Translations under genes and position numbers: made by a program
In this document: positions 34,438 to 43,900 of the stretch, one piece after another
How positions within the stretch are numbered: the stretch's first letter is position 1
How the letters are laid out: every line of letters begins with the position of its first letter
Notes under the pieces: generated by a model
Database searches by the model: none
The model's input: only the letters and a program-made list of their open reading frames with translations
What the model was told of the DNA's origin: nothing
Assembly: GCA_964507395.1 (NCBI GenBank)
Contig: CAZDQE010000004.1
Span: 1 to 64,000, forward strand
Direction of reading: 5' to 3'
From: SIG575 sp964507395
GTDB lineage: Bacteria; Bacillota; Clostridia; Oscillospirales; Acutalibacteraceae
DNA: 64,000 nt

Positions 34438-36594
34438 ATGACGCATACTCTCGGAAATGCAAGAACAATCTGGCTTGACAGTTCAAAGCATACTGACTCA
34501 TGGCATGGCTATGAATCAATATTTATGATGCACGGTGACTATTGTCTGCGTGTTGCGGATTTCAAAAAAATAATCAATATAAGTAAAGATGTTAAGGAAG
34601 CGTACATAACGATTTTCGGTGACTGCAAATACAGACTCTCTGTAAACTCTCAGGTTATCGGTATGGGTCCTGTATGTGCAGGCGGCGATTTCAGTAATCA
34701 TCACTCTTTGCCCAAAAGTTATTACACAACTTTTCCCATAAACCTGATCATAGGCGAAAATGAAATCATTGCTGAAGTGCAGACTCTCCCTGAAGTTATG
34801 ACAGACACATCAAAGGGTAAACCTTGCTTAATAGCAAACATCGAAATAATCTATACTGATTTGACAGAAGAAAGTATTATCACTGACGAAACATGGCTTT
34901 GCAGATATACAGAAAAATACAGAACAGCACAGCATTATACATGCAAATACGATGACACACCATGGGAAAATGCTTCAATTACAGAAAACATCTGGGATCT
35001 GCATCCATCTCCAATTAAACCGCTTAAGGAAGAATATATTACTCCTGTGAAAATTGTAGTACCCGATGAATTCAGAGAAAGAGTTTGTGTAAAGGATAAT
35101 TCCTTTACAGTAAAATACGGCTCCCCTGTTACGGTTGATTGTGTTTTTGATAAAATATATGCAGCATATCCAACTGTAAAGTTTTCTTCTTGTCATAATG
35201 TTAGCGCCGATATTGATTGTCAGGAGTTTCTCGGACAGATATGCCACAATTCAAAAACACGAATTCGCATACAAGAGATCTATGACCTTGATTTCAGAGG
35301 CATGAGACTGCAAAGCATCGGTGTTATCAGAATAGGAATAGTTTTCACTAAAAAACAGGATGCAGTAATAGAAAACGTAGGGCTTGTTTCAACTCATTAC
35401 AGCGAGCCTGATAACGGTACTTTTGTCACAAGTGATAATGATTTGAACAAGGTTTTTGACCTCTGTAAACACACTCTCGGAATCTGCAGACAATCCCTGC
35501 ATCTTGACAGTCCGTATCATCAGGAAAATCTTGCATGTACCGGAGATTACTACATTGAAAGCCTTATGGCGTATTTCTGTTTTGGTGACACAAAGCTTAC
35601 TCGTTTTGATATAGTAAGAACTATAGATTTTCTCGAAATGAATGACTATTATATGTTTCATACAACATACAGCCTTATTCTTGTCAGAATGATTTATGAT
35701 TATTACATGTTCAGCGGTGATAGGTCTATTCTTGAGTATTCTGTAAAAACTCTGCACGGACTCATGGAACGATTTGATTCTTACACAGCAGACGACGGCA
35801 TTGTTACAAATCCGCCTAACTATATGTTTGTTGACCATGTAGTATATGACGGATATTCAATGCATCATCCGCCGAGAGCACTGGGCGAAACAGTTCTGAA
35901 CGCTTTTTATTATGATGCACTTTGCAATATCCAAAAGATATGTTCTGTTTTGAATGACGAGAAAATTTCTGTCTATAATACCCGTGCCGAAATACTTAAG
36001 GCCGCTTTTAACAAAACCTTCTACGACAAAGAAAACGGCTTGTATTTTGACGGCAGAAATTTCGATGACGAAGAAATCCAATGGCGCCCTTGTGAAAAAA
36101 TCAAGCGTTATTACAGTGTTCATTCAAACACCCTTGCAGTTCTTTACGGTCTGTGCGAAAAATCAGAGTCAGAAAAAATTCTGAGAAAAGTTATTAATGA
36201 TAAGACACTTATACAGGCAAATCCGTATTTTTATCACTTTATTCTTGATGCCGTATATGACACGGGACTTTTCGATGAATTCGGTATAGAAATTCTCAGA
36301 AAATGGACAGACCTTGTAAAAGAATGTGACAAAGGTCTGAAAGAGGTCTGGGATGGTTTTGATTGCGATTACAGTCACGCTTGGGGCGGAACACCTGCAT
36401 ATCAGATGCCTGCAAGATTTTCAGGTATTCGTATTTTAGAGCCGGGCATGAAGAAAATCAGTCTTAAGCCCTCGTCATTCGGACTTGATTTTGCGGAGAT
36501 TTCTATACCCTCCCCATACGGAAAAATCAATTTAAAAGTACAGAAAGACGGAAAAACTCAGATTTCTGTCCCCGAAAAAATTACAGTTGTGTAA
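34438..36594 (+). CDS. GH78-like alpha-L-rhamnosidase family protein
   Basis: The 718-residue protein has no signal peptide. The N-terminal half (1-320) is beta-rich, with sugar-binding-type WHGYESIFM and MRLQSIGVIRIG regions. From about 335 it becomes an (alpha/alpha)6 barrel, with HLDSPYHQENLACTGD (355-370) matching the GH78 DxPxxxExxxxTGD catalytic stretch. Later come YSHAWGGTPAYQMP and a C-terminal beta domain. Glu363 is a candidate general acid. It probably removes alpha-rhamnose from imported glycans. It is co-transcribed with the aldo/keto reductase. Confidence 0.78.
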   Translation: MTHTLGNARTIWLDSSKHTDSWHGYESIFMMHGDYCLRVADFKKIINISKDVKEAYITIFGDCKYRLSVNSQVIGMGPVCAGGDFSNHHSLPKSYYTTFPINLIIGENEIIAEVQTLPEVMTDTSKGKPCLIANIEIIYTDLTEESIITDETWLCRYTEKYRTAQHYTCKYDDTPWENASITENIWDLHPSPIKPLKEEYITPVKIVVPDEFRERVCVKDNSFTVKYGSPVTVDCVFDKIYAAYPTVKFSSCHNVSADIDCQEFLGQICHNSKTRIRIQEIYDLDFRGMRLQSIGVIRIGIVFTKKQDAVIENVGLVSTHYSEPDNGTFVTSDNDLNKVFDLCKHTLGICRQSLHLDSPYHQENLACTGDYYIESLMAYFCFGDTKLTRFDIVRTIDFLEMNDYYMFHTTYSLILVRMIYDYYMFSGDRSILEYSVKTLHGLMERFDSYTADDGIVTNPPNYMFVDHVVYDGYSMHHPPRALGETVLNAFYYDALCNIQKICSVLNDEKISVYNTRAEILKAAFNKTFYDKENGLYFDGRNFDDEEIQWRPCEKIKRYYSVHSNTLAVLYGLCEKSESEKILRKVINDKTLIQANPYFYHFILDAVYDTGLFDEFGIEILRKWTDLVKECDKGLKEVWDGFDCDYSHAWGGTPAYQMPARFSGIRILEPGMKKISLKPSSFGLDFAEISIPSPYGKINLKVQKDGKTQISVPEKITVV

Positions 36595-36631
36595 CAATCG
36601 ACATTATATCGTAAAAATTCCTTTTTTCTTC

Positions 36632-36660
36632 TTGACTACTTTAAAATATCATTGTATAAT
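36632..36660 (+). promoter_or_regulatory. promoter of the SH3-domain gene
   Basis: TTGACT (36632-36637) and TATAAT (36655-36660) are 17 bases apart, near consensus. Confidence 0.8.
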
Positions 36661-36702
36661 CTTAGTGTATTTACTTATACTTTTAAGTGAGGTTATGTAT
36701 CT

Positions 36703-37602
36703 ATGGCTAATAGAAATGACTACAATTATTATAAAAACGAATATGGGAAGTACAAGGCAAACTATTATTCACCCGGTAGCGAGGAATATAAAAAAAGGCA
36801 GAGCGGTTCAAGAAAACAGAAGGCTGCAAGATTCTTTCGTGCTTTTATTGTTTTTATTGTAATCGCAGCAGTTGTAGTAGGTCTTATTTTCGGTATTATT
36901 AAGCTTTCCGGCATAATTCATGACAGAATCAATACCAACGAAGAAACGACAACAAGCTCAACTGAAACCACAACTGAGAAAACAACCGAGAAAACTGATT
37001 CCAAATACAAAAAAGGTACTGAATGTGTTGTAAAAACAGAAGAAGGTACCGGTGTAAATCTCAGAAACAAGCCAACTTATGACGTTGCCGGCTATCAGCT
37101 TATCGCAGACGGTGAAAAAGTTGTTATCGCAGAAATCAGTGAAGATGGTGAATGGTGCAAAACTTCGAACTTTGATAAGAACGGTTGGCTTAACATCAAA
37201 TATCTTCAGATAGTTGAAAAAGAAGAAAGCACAACAAAAAAGACTGAAGAAACAACAACAGAAAAAGTGACTGAAAAAGAAACAACTACAAAGAAGCCTG
37301 AGAGTACAACTGAGAGTAAAACAGTTACTGACGGAAGCATCACATCCTATGCAGATGCAGTTGAAGCTTTCAAGGGTAAAGAAAGCGGAACTGTTATGAA
37401 CTGTAAGATTTCAGGCAGCAGTAATGTCTTTGCAACCTCACGTCCTGACTCTTCGTCTGTAAAAATTCTTCTTCTTGTTCCCGGTGAACAGATACAGGTT
37501 GTTGCAGTTGAAGGCGACTACAGTAAAATCGTCAAGAAAGGTTACGAGAGCTCGATTACATGGGTTCCCAACGATTGTCTCACTTTTGTAAGCTGGGGTT
37601 AA
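36703..37602 (+). CDS. membrane-anchored protein with two SH3-like domains
   Basis: The 299-residue protein has a charged Tyr/Lys-rich cytoplasmic start (1-45) and one membrane helix (about 46-70). A Thr/Glu linker (78-100) leads to an SH3b domain with GVNLRNKPTYD and WLNIKYLQIV (about 105-168). A second Thr/Glu/Lys linker (170-210) leads to a further SH3-like domain with SRPDSSSVKILLLVPGEQ and WVPNDCL. SH3b domains bind cell-wall peptides. No enzyme domain is attached, so it may be a wall sensor or scaffold. Confidence 0.75.
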   Translation: MANRNDYNYYKNEYGKYKANYYSPGSEEYKKRQSGSRKQKAARFFRAFIVFIVIAAVVVGLIFGIIKLSGIIHDRINTNEETTTSSTETTTEKTTEKTDSKYKKGTECVVKTEEGTGVNLRNKPTYDVAGYQLIADGEKVVIAEISEDGEWCKTSNFDKNGWLNIKYLQIVEKEESTTKKTEETTTEKVTEKETTTKKPESTTESKTVTDGSITSYADAVEAFKGKESGTVMNCKISGSSNVFATSRPDSSSVKILLLVPGEQIQVVAVEGDYSKIVKKGYESSITWVPNDCLTFVSWG

Positions 37603-37614
37603 TTTAAAAGTTTT

Positions 37615-37645
37615 AACAAGGTGCCTTTCTAAGGCACTTTGTTTT
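37615..37645 (+). terminator. terminator between the SH3 gene and metG
   Basis: ACAAGGTGCCTT pairs with AAGGCACTTTGT around TCT, followed by a run of five T. Confidence 0.85.
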
Positions 37646-37673
37646 TAGCATTAATTAAGGAAAGGAAATTTTT

Positions 37674-39602
37674 ATGAGAGAAAAATTCTACATCACTACG
37701 GCTATAGCCTACACTTCAAGAAAACCGCATATCGGTAACAGTTATGAAATCGTTCTCACAGATGCTCTTGCGCGTTATAAGCGAATGCAGGGTTACGATG
37801 TATTTTTTCTCACCGGTACTGATGAACACGGTCAGAAGATTGAAGAATATGCAAAAGCTGCTAATGTTACTCCAAAGGAATATGTAGATAAAGTTGCAGG
37901 AGAAATCAAAGGCATCTGCGACTTACTTAATACAACATATGATCACTTTATCAGAACAACTGATGAATACCACGAAAAAACAGTTCAGAAAATTTTCAAA
38001 AAACTTTATGAGCAGGGTGATATATATAAGAGCGAATACGAAGGTCTTTACTGTACTCCCTGCGAATCTTTCTGGACAGAATCTCAACTCGTTGACGGCA
38101 AATGTCCCGATTGCGGCAGAGAAGTAACAAAAGCAAAAGAGGAAGCATATTTCCTTCGCCTTTCTAAATATCAGAAGCAGCTTGAAGAATATATTGAAGA
38201 AAACGACAACTTCATCTTCCCTGAAAGCAGAAAAAAGGAAATGCTCAATAACTTCATTAAGCCCGGTCTTCAGGACCTCTGCGTTTCAAGAACTTCATTC
38301 AAATGGGGCATTCCTGTAAGCTTTGATGAAAAGCATGTTATTTATGTTTGGATTGATGCACTTTCAAATTATATTACTGCACTCGGATATGATCCTGACG
38401 GCAGCAGTGAACATTACAAAAAATACTGGCCTGCTGATGTGCATATTATAGGTAAAGATATTGTACGTTTCCATACAATTTATTGGCCGATTATGCTTAT
38501 GGCTCTCGGTGAGCCGTTGCCGAAACAGGTGTTTGGCCATCCATGGCTTCTTTTCGGCACTGACAAAATGTCAAAAAGCCGCGGTAATGTAATTTACGCT
38601 GATGACCTTGTGTCACTCCTCGGCGTTGATGCTGTAAGATACTATCTTCTTTCAGAAATGCCTTACACATCTGACGGTTCAATCACATATGAAACTATTA
38701 TTGAAAGATATAATTCTGACCTTGCAAATACACTCGGAAATCTCGTTAACAGAACCATTGCAATGACTAACAAATATTTCGACGGAGTAATTACAAATCC
38801 CGAAGTAAAAGAAGATGTTGATGAAGAGCTGATTTCACTTGCTCTTTCTACAGTAACAAAGGTTGACGAGCTTATTTCTCAGTACAGAGTAAGCGACGCT
38901 CTTGATGCAATCATTTCACTTGCAAAGAGAAGCAATAAATACATTGACGAAACAATGCCATGGGCACTTGCTAAAGACGAAGAGAAAAAAGCAAGACTTG
39001 CAACCGTTCTTTACAATCTTCTTGAAAGTATAAGATTTACTGCAATTCTTCTTTCTCCCTTTATGCCTGAAACTTCTGAAAAGATTTTTGCACAGCTCAA
39101 TACCTCAGTAAAAGATTATGACAGTCTTCAAGCTTTCGGAAATCTTGAAAAAGACAATAAGGTTACTGTACCTACTCCCCTCTTTAACAGAATTGATGCT
39201 GAAAAAATGCTTGCTGAAATTGAAGAGAAAAACAAAGCAGCTCAGGAAGAAGAGAAGCTTGTGCTTGACGGTATTGCAAAAATCGGAATTGACGATTTTG
39301 CAAAAGTAGATCTCAGAGTAGCTAAAATTACAGCATGCGAGCCTGTCAAAAAAGCCAAGAAACTTCTTAAACTGACTCTTGATGACGGCACTGCAAATCC
39401 CAGAACGGTTGCTTCGGGAATAGCACCATGGTACAAGCCGGACGAACTTATAGGACACAATGTAATTGTTGTTTCAAATCTTAAGCCTGCAACTCTTTGC
39501 GGTGTTGAGAGTCAGGGCATGATTCTTGCTGCAGATTGCGATGAGGATGATGTTAAAGTGATATTCGTTGACAACATGCCTGTAGGTGCAAAAATCAGAT
39601 AA
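37674..39602 (+). CDS. metG: methionyl-tRNA synthetase
   Basis: The 642-residue class I synthetase has a HIGH-type motif in KPHIGNSYE and KMSKSRG. The zinc knuckle is of the type CTPCESFW and CPDCGRE. An anticodon-binding helical domain follows, and the C-terminal about 105 residues are a tRNA-binding (Trbp111-like) domain (DFAKVDLRVAKITACEPV). It charges initiator and elongator tRNA-Met. AAGGAAAGGAAAT precedes the ATG. No T-box leader is visible upstream. Confidence 0.97.
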   Translation: MREKFYITTAIAYTSRKPHIGNSYEIVLTDALARYKRMQGYDVFFLTGTDEHGQKIEEYAKAANVTPKEYVDKVAGEIKGICDLLNTTYDHFIRTTDEYHEKTVQKIFKKLYEQGDIYKSEYEGLYCTPCESFWTESQLVDGKCPDCGREVTKAKEEAYFLRLSKYQKQLEEYIEENDNFIFPESRKKEMLNNFIKPGLQDLCVSRTSFKWGIPVSFDEKHVIYVWIDALSNYITALGYDPDGSSEHYKKYWPADVHIIGKDIVRFHTIYWPIMLMALGEPLPKQVFGHPWLLFGTDKMSKSRGNVIYADDLVSLLGVDAVRYYLLSEMPYTSDGSITYETIIERYNSDLANTLGNLVNRTIAMTNKYFDGVITNPEVKEDVDEELISLALSTVTKVDELISQYRVSDALDAIISLAKRSNKYIDETMPWALAKDEEKKARLATVLYNLLESIRFTAILLSPFMPETSEKIFAQLNTSVKDYDSLQAFGNLEKDNKVTVPTPLFNRIDAEKMLAEIEEKNKAAQEEEKLVLDGIAKIGIDDFAKVDLRVAKITACEPVKKAKKLLKLTLDDGTANPRTVASGIAPWYKPDELIGHNVIVVSNLKPATLCGVESQGMILAADCDEDDVKVIFVDNMPVGAKIR

Positions 39603-39618
39603 ATTTAAGGTGAGCAAA

Positions 39619-40380
39619 ATGGGAAAAATATTTGATTCTCATGCTCATTATGATGATGAAAAATTTGAAACAGACCGTCGGGAGGTTCTTGACGGTCTGT
39701 TTTCGGATAAAGTGTGCGGTATCATTAACTGCGGATGTGATTTGAAATCATCTTTAATGAGCATAAAACTTGCAAATAAATATGAAGGAATTTATGCAGC
39801 AGTAGGTGTACATCCGCACGAGGCAGAAGATGTAAGCGAAGAAGAATTTCTGAAAATCATGAAACTTCTTGATGAAAGCAAAGTGGTCGCAATCGGTGAA
39901 ATCGGTCTTGACTTTCATTATGATTTTTCACCGAGAGATAAACAAATTGAAATGTTTGAAAGACAGGTAAAGCTTTCTAAAGAACTTGACATTCCAATAA
40001 TTGTTCATGACAGAGAAGCGCACGAAGAAACATATAAAATTCTTCGAAAATACCGTCCGAAAGGCGTTGTTCACTGTTTTTCAGGCAGCGTTGAGCTCGC
40101 TAAAGAAACAATAAAAATGGGCATGTATATCGGCCTTGGCGGTGCTGTAACATTCAAAAATGCAGTAAAACCTGTAGAAGTCGCCTCTTACACACCGATG
40201 GATAGAATCCTGCTCGAAACCGATGCACCATATATGGCACCTGTTCCTATGCGCGGAAAAAGATGCACATCCGACATGATCGAGCATACTGCGTTAAGGA
40301 TTGCGGAAATTAAGGGACTCGACTATGAAACCGTTGTCGATACTGCTTACAAAAACACAAAGGAATTATTTGGTATTTAG
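39619..40380 (+). CDS. tatD: TatD-family metal-dependent deoxyribonuclease
   Basis: The 253-residue TIM-barrel hydrolase has metal-binding motifs FDSHAHYDD, GEIGLDFHYD, VHDREAHEE and LETDAPYMAP. It starts at ATG 39619 behind AAGGTGAG; a longer frame to 39586 runs into metG. It follows metG by 16 bases, a common gene pair in Firmicutes. The protein is implicated in DNA repair and fragment turnover. Confidence 0.93.
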   Translation: MGKIFDSHAHYDDEKFETDRREVLDGLFSDKVCGIINCGCDLKSSLMSIKLANKYEGIYAAVGVHPHEAEDVSEEEFLKIMKLLDESKVVAIGEIGLDFHYDFSPRDKQIEMFERQVKLSKELDIPIIVHDREAHEETYKILRKYRPKGVVHCFSGSVELAKETIKMGMYIGLGGAVTFKNAVKPVEVASYTPMDRILLETDAPYMAPVPMRGKRCTSDMIEHTALRIAEIKGLDYETVVDTAYKNTKELFGI

Positions 40381-40389
40381 GAGTAAAAT

Positions 40390-41376
40390 ATGAAAAGAGA
40401 AGATTTTGCAGCTCTCCCATCCCTCCTGAGAAGCTTTCTTACGTATCTGGAAGTTGTCCGCAACAAATCCTCACTGACAGTTCTTGAGTACGCATCAGAC
40501 CTGAGAACTTTTCTCAGGTACATGAAAATAACACATAATTTAGTGCCTAAGACCGTAAAATTTGAAGAAATAGATATTTCTGATATTGATGCAAGATTTC
40601 TTGATGAAATAACACTGAACGATGGCTATGAGTTTCTTCTTTACTGCAAAAATGAAAGAAATAACGATTCTACCGCGAGAGCCAGAAAGGTAACATCACT
40701 TAAATCTTTTTTTAAATACCTTGATTCGCGTGAAAATGCAATAAAAGAGAATCCTTTCAGGGAATTGGAAGCACCAAAATTAAAAAAGACACTGCCGAAA
40801 TATTTATCGCTTGAACAAAGCAGGATTCTTCTCAACTGCGTTTACAATGATTCAAACCCGAATAAAGAACGTGATTTTTGCATACTCACCTTGTTTCTGA
40901 ATTGCGGTCTCAGACTCGCAGAGCTCGTTGGCTTAAATCTTCGTCACATACATGATGACAATTCGATGACTGTTACAGGTAAAGGTAATAAGGAGCGGAT
41001 TGTTTACCTTAATGCTGCATGTATCGCCGCTCTTAATAACTATTTAAAAGTCCGTCCAGTTGATGGTGTAAAAGATAAAGAAGCACTTTTTATCAGCAGA
41101 AACAAACAAAGAATCAGCAGAAGAACAGTTCAGAACATCGTCGAAAACGCACTGCAGAAATCAGGTCTTGCAGACCTTGGCTTTTCAACGCATAAGCTAA
41201 GACACACGGCTGCTACGCTTATGTATCAGTACGGTGACGTTGATGTTTTATTGCTTAAAGAAATTTTGGGGCATGAAAACTTATCTACAACACAGATTTA
41301 TACTCATGTAGCAGATGACCAGTTAAGAAATGCAGTAAATCTGAATCCGTTAAACAATACAGTTGATGAGGATTAA
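40390..41376 (+). CDS. xerD: tyrosine recombinase XerC/XerD
   Basis: The 328-residue protein has an N-terminal SAM-like domain (about 10-125) and a catalytic domain with Arg in NCGLRLAELVG, HKLRHTAATLM, LGHENLSTTQ and the Tyr nucleophile in TQIYTHV. This is the dif-resolving Xer type, not a phage integrase. Its place directly beside spoIIM recalls the Bacillus spoIIM-xerD neighbourhood, so I prefer XerD, though XerC cannot be excluded. It overlaps the convergent spoIIM by 4 bases. Confidence 0.85.
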   Translation: MKREDFAALPSLLRSFLTYLEVVRNKSSLTVLEYASDLRTFLRYMKITHNLVPKTVKFEEIDISDIDARFLDEITLNDGYEFLLYCKNERNNDSTARARKVTSLKSFFKYLDSRENAIKENPFRELEAPKLKKTLPKYLSLEQSRILLNCVYNDSNPNKERDFCILTLFLNCGLRLAELVGLNLRHIHDDNSMTVTGKGNKERIVYLNAACIAALNNYLKVRPVDGVKDKEALFISRNKQRISRRTVQNIVENALQKSGLADLGFSTHKLRHTAATLMYQYGDVDVLLLKEILGHENLSTTQIYTHVADDQLRNAVNLNPLNNTVDED

Positions 41377-42017
41377 AAGTTAAAAAGCTTTGTAATATAA
41401 ACTGTCATTACTGCAGTAATCAGAGAAAGTATTGTACTGATTGAAATTGTTATTATGAACTTCAGTAAGTATTGATTAAATTCTGTCCCTTCATTGCTGT
41501 TCTGACGCCTTTCATTCAGTATCTTCAGAAGCGAAATTGACATTTTAAAGCTGTCTTGTCCTGTTTTCAACAATATAAGACAAGCAATTATTTGAACCGG
41601 ATAGACTACCAGCATGCAATAGCCGAAACCCTTAAGCGCAAATGATGTGTACAAATACGAGCTGAGCGCACCTATGCTAAGACCTTTGATTAAAACGGAA
41701 ATCAGCGGCACGGGAAAACCGACGGCACATAAACCGAAAATAAAGTTTATAAATAAAATTCCGGCATTAATTATTGCGTTTTGCAAAAAGCATCTCAGAA
41801 AGGTTTGTCCGTCAAGAGAATCTATGTATGATTGAAATATATCACCAATTGAATTATATATTTTTTCGTTTCCGTTAACAATAAAATTTCCGAGAAGCAA
41901 GCCGGTAAACAGCAACAAAAACAGAAAAAGCATCAGTACATGTTTTCTTGCTTCAAAAATAAAACCGCTTACATGTCCGTTTCTTTTTCGATTCGTCTTT
42001 ATAATTTTAACATCCAT
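41373..42017 (-). CDS. spoIIM: stage II sporulation protein M
   Basis: The 214-residue membrane protein (B. subtilis SpoIIM has the same length) has about five hydrophobic helices. Family features are ISVLIKGLSIGALSSYLYT and GFGYCMLVVYPVQIIACLIL. SpoIIM is the scaffold of the DMP peptidoglycan machine that drives engulfment. Its ribosome binding site, AAGGAGG, sits in the 3' arm of the hairpin at 42025-42068, followed by seven T and the ATG. Confidence 0.9.
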   Translation of the reverse strand: MDVKIIKTNRKRNGHVSGFIFEARKHVLMLFLFLLLFTGLLLGNFIVNGNEKIYNSIGDIFQSYIDSLDGQTFLRCFLQNAIINAGILFINFIFGLCAVGFPVPLISVLIKGLSIGALSSYLYTSFALKGFGYCMLVVYPVQIIACLILLKTGQDSFKMSISLLKILNERRQNSNEGTEFNQYLLKFIITISISTILSLITAVMTVYITKLFNF

Positions 42018-42068
42018 AAAAAAACCTCCTTGAATTTTAACTTCTCAAGTTAAATATATTCAAGGAGG
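42018..42068 (-). promoter_or_regulatory. hairpin that is upp terminator and spoIIM start region
   Basis: On the minus strand CCTCCTTGAA pairs with TTCAAGGAGG and TTTAACTT with AAGTTAAA around GAG, and the stem is followed by seven T, a good terminator for the upp operon. The 3' arm contains the AAGGAGG of spoIIM. Inside the stem TTGAAT (42063-42058) and TAAAAT (42039-42034), 18 bases apart, could form a promoter for spoIIM. Confidence 0.7.
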
Positions 42069-42087
42069 AAATTTTTATGATTAAATT

Positions 42088-42720
42088 TTATTTAGTGCCG
42101 AAAATTCTGTCTCCTGCATCCCCAAGACCGGGTACAATATAACCGTGGTCATTGAGCTTTTCATCAAGTGAAGCAAGATAAACCTGCACATCAGGATGAG
42201 CTTTGCAAAGAGCATCAAGTCCTTCAGGTGCACCTATTATACCCATGAACTTAATTGATTTAGGACCTCTCTTTTTTATCTGAGAGATAGCATCAATTGC
42301 ACTTCCGCCTGTCGCCAGCATGGGGTCAAGGACGATTACTTCACGTTCATGAATGTCGGCGGGAAGTTTACAGTAATATTCAACAGGCTTCAATGTTTCA
42401 GGATCTCTGTAAAGTCCGATATGTCCTACTCTTGCTGAGGGAACAAGCGATAAAACACCGTCAACCATGCCAAGTCCTGCCCTGAGAATAGGCACAAATG
42501 CAAGCTTTTTGCCTGCCAGTACATTCTTTGTAGTTTTGCAAATAGGAGTTTCAATCTCAATTTCTTTGAGAGAAAGGTCTCTTGTTGCCTCATAGCACAT
42601 AAGCATGGCAATTTCGCTTACCAACGCTCTGAATTCATTTGAAGCAGTTGAAGTTTTGCGCATAAGAGTAAGCTTATGCTGAATAAGCGGATGGTTAGTA
42701 ATTGTAACTTTTTCGTTCAT
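42088..42720 (-). CDS. upp: uracil phosphoribosyltransferase
   Basis: The 210-residue protein makes UMP from uracil and PRPP. The PRPP loop is VLDPMLATGGSAIDAI. Other signatures are FVPILRAGLGMVDG, YRDPETLKPVEYYCKLP and the C-terminal HGYIVPGLGDAGDRIFGT. It is the last gene of the tsaE-tsaB-rpiB-upp operon, 21 bases after rpiB. Confidence 0.97.
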   Translation of the reverse strand: MNEKVTITNHPLIQHKLTLMRKTSTASNEFRALVSEIAMLMCYEATRDLSLKEIEIETPICKTTKNVLAGKKLAFVPILRAGLGMVDGVLSLVPSARVGHIGLYRDPETLKPVEYYCKLPADIHEREVIVLDPMLATGGSAIDAISQIKKRGPKSIKFMGIIGAPEGLDALCKAHPDVQVYLASLDEKLNDHGYIVPGLGDAGDRIFGTK

Positions 42721-42741
42721 AATAAATTACCTCCGTACAGA

Positions 42742-43182
42742 TTAGTTTTCGTTCTCAATTGCTGTAATTTTATCAACTCTTAAAGCATGTCTGCCACCCT
42801 CAAAACCTGTTGAAAGGAAAATATCAACAAGCTCACATGCAAGTCCGGGGCCAACAACCCTGCCTCCGAGGCAAAGGACATTCGCATCATTGTGCAGACG
42901 TGTAAATTTCGCTGAAAATTCATCAGAGCATACTGCTGCACGAATACCTTTGTGTTTGTTAGCGGCAATTGAAATTCCGATGCCTGTACCGCATACAAGG
43001 ATACCGTTTTCGCATTCACCGCCCAGAATACTCTGACATACAAGTTTTGCAATATCAGGATAGTCAACACTGTTTCCGTCGTATGTACCGAAATCCTTAA
43101 ACTCAACACCATTTTCAGTAAGGTGAGCAATAATTTCTTTTTTTAAATCGTAACCGCCATGGTCACAGCCGATTGCCAACAT
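42742..43182 (-). CDS. rpiB: ribose-5-phosphate isomerase B
   Basis: The 146-residue RpiB/LacAB-type isomerase has the N-terminal GCDHGGYDLK, the active-site Cys in GILVCGTGIGISIAANK and RLHNDANVLCLGGRVVGP. It interconverts ribose 5-phosphate and ribulose 5-phosphate and is co-transcribed with upp. Confidence 0.94.
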   Translation of the reverse strand: MLAIGCDHGGYDLKKEIIAHLTENGVEFKDFGTYDGNSVDYPDIAKLVCQSILGGECENGILVCGTGIGISIAANKHKGIRAAVCSDEFSAKFTRLHNDANVLCLGGRVVGPGLACELVDIFLSTGFEGGRHALRVDKITAIENEN

Positions 43183-43204
43183 TTTTATATTCCTCCAATT
43201 TAAT

Positions 43205-43900
43205 TTATTTCAGATTTTGTTTTTTCGCAAGCTCTCGTTGTGCCTGCGGAAGTCGTATATAATTTACTGAGATTTCTTCTGCATTTTTTCCTGAATAATT
43301 CATTGAACAAACTGCAACGGAAGAAGCTCTTTGTTTGCGGAGATTTACAGGCGATAAATATAAAAAATTGATATCATCTTTGAGTTTATTATAGCATATT
43401 TCAGCTCCGTCGCCAACAAGTATTACAGATTTACCAATATTTTTAATTTTCTCACCAAGCTCATCTATTGAGATTGCAACATCTTCCGACAAGCGTTTCA
43501 CTTTACAACCATCAAAATTTTCAAAAAATGCTGTATAGACCTGATTACATCTTGCATCCATTGCTGAGCATATAATTCCGTCAAAAACAGGAATATTATA
43601 GGCCATACTCTCTAAAGTTGAAACCTCAACACAAGGAATATTGTTCGTAAAGGCTACTCCCTTTACAGTGGCAATACCGATTCTGACTCCCGTAAATGAT
43701 CCGGGACCGTTAGCAACGGCAATACTGTCAATATCATCTGACGTAACATTTGCATTCTTCATACAGCTTTCTATCATCGGCAAAAGTGTCTGGCTGTGTG
43801 TCAATCCTGTATCTGAAAAAACCTCACTTACAAGCTTACCGTCCTTAATAATAGCTGCGCTTGCTGCAGTTGCAGAGCTTTCCACACCTAAAACTGTCAT
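43205..43900 (-). CDS. tsaB: tRNA threonylcarbamoyladenosine protein TsaB
   Basis: The 231-residue protein has the ASKHA fold start VLGVESSATAASAAI and the TsaB/YeaZ hallmark ANGPGSFTGVRIGIATVKG. It is the dimerisation partner of TsaD in N6-threonylcarbamoyladenosine (t6A) synthesis. It is adjacent to tsaE with no gap; tsaD and tsaC are not in this window. Confidence 0.95.
   Translation of the reverse strand: MTVLGVESSATAASAAIIKDGKLVSEVFSDTGLTHSQTLLPMIESCMKNANVTSDDIDSIAVANGPGSFTGVRIGIATVKGVAFTNNIPCVEVSTLESMAYNIPVFDGIICSAMDARCNQVYTAFFENFDGCKVKRLSEDVAISIDELGEKIKNIGKSVILVGDGAEICYNKLKDDINFLYLSPVNLRKQRASSVAVCSMNYSGKNAEEISVNYIRLPQAQRELAKKQNLK

Noticed and set aside
37603..37673. T-box ahead of metG
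   Set aside because: Only a terminator of the preceding gene and a ribosome binding site fit in the 71 bases.
40390..41376. A third mobile-element integrase
   Set aside because: It is of the chromosomal Xer type, lies between tatD and spoIIM, and no flanking repeats are seen.
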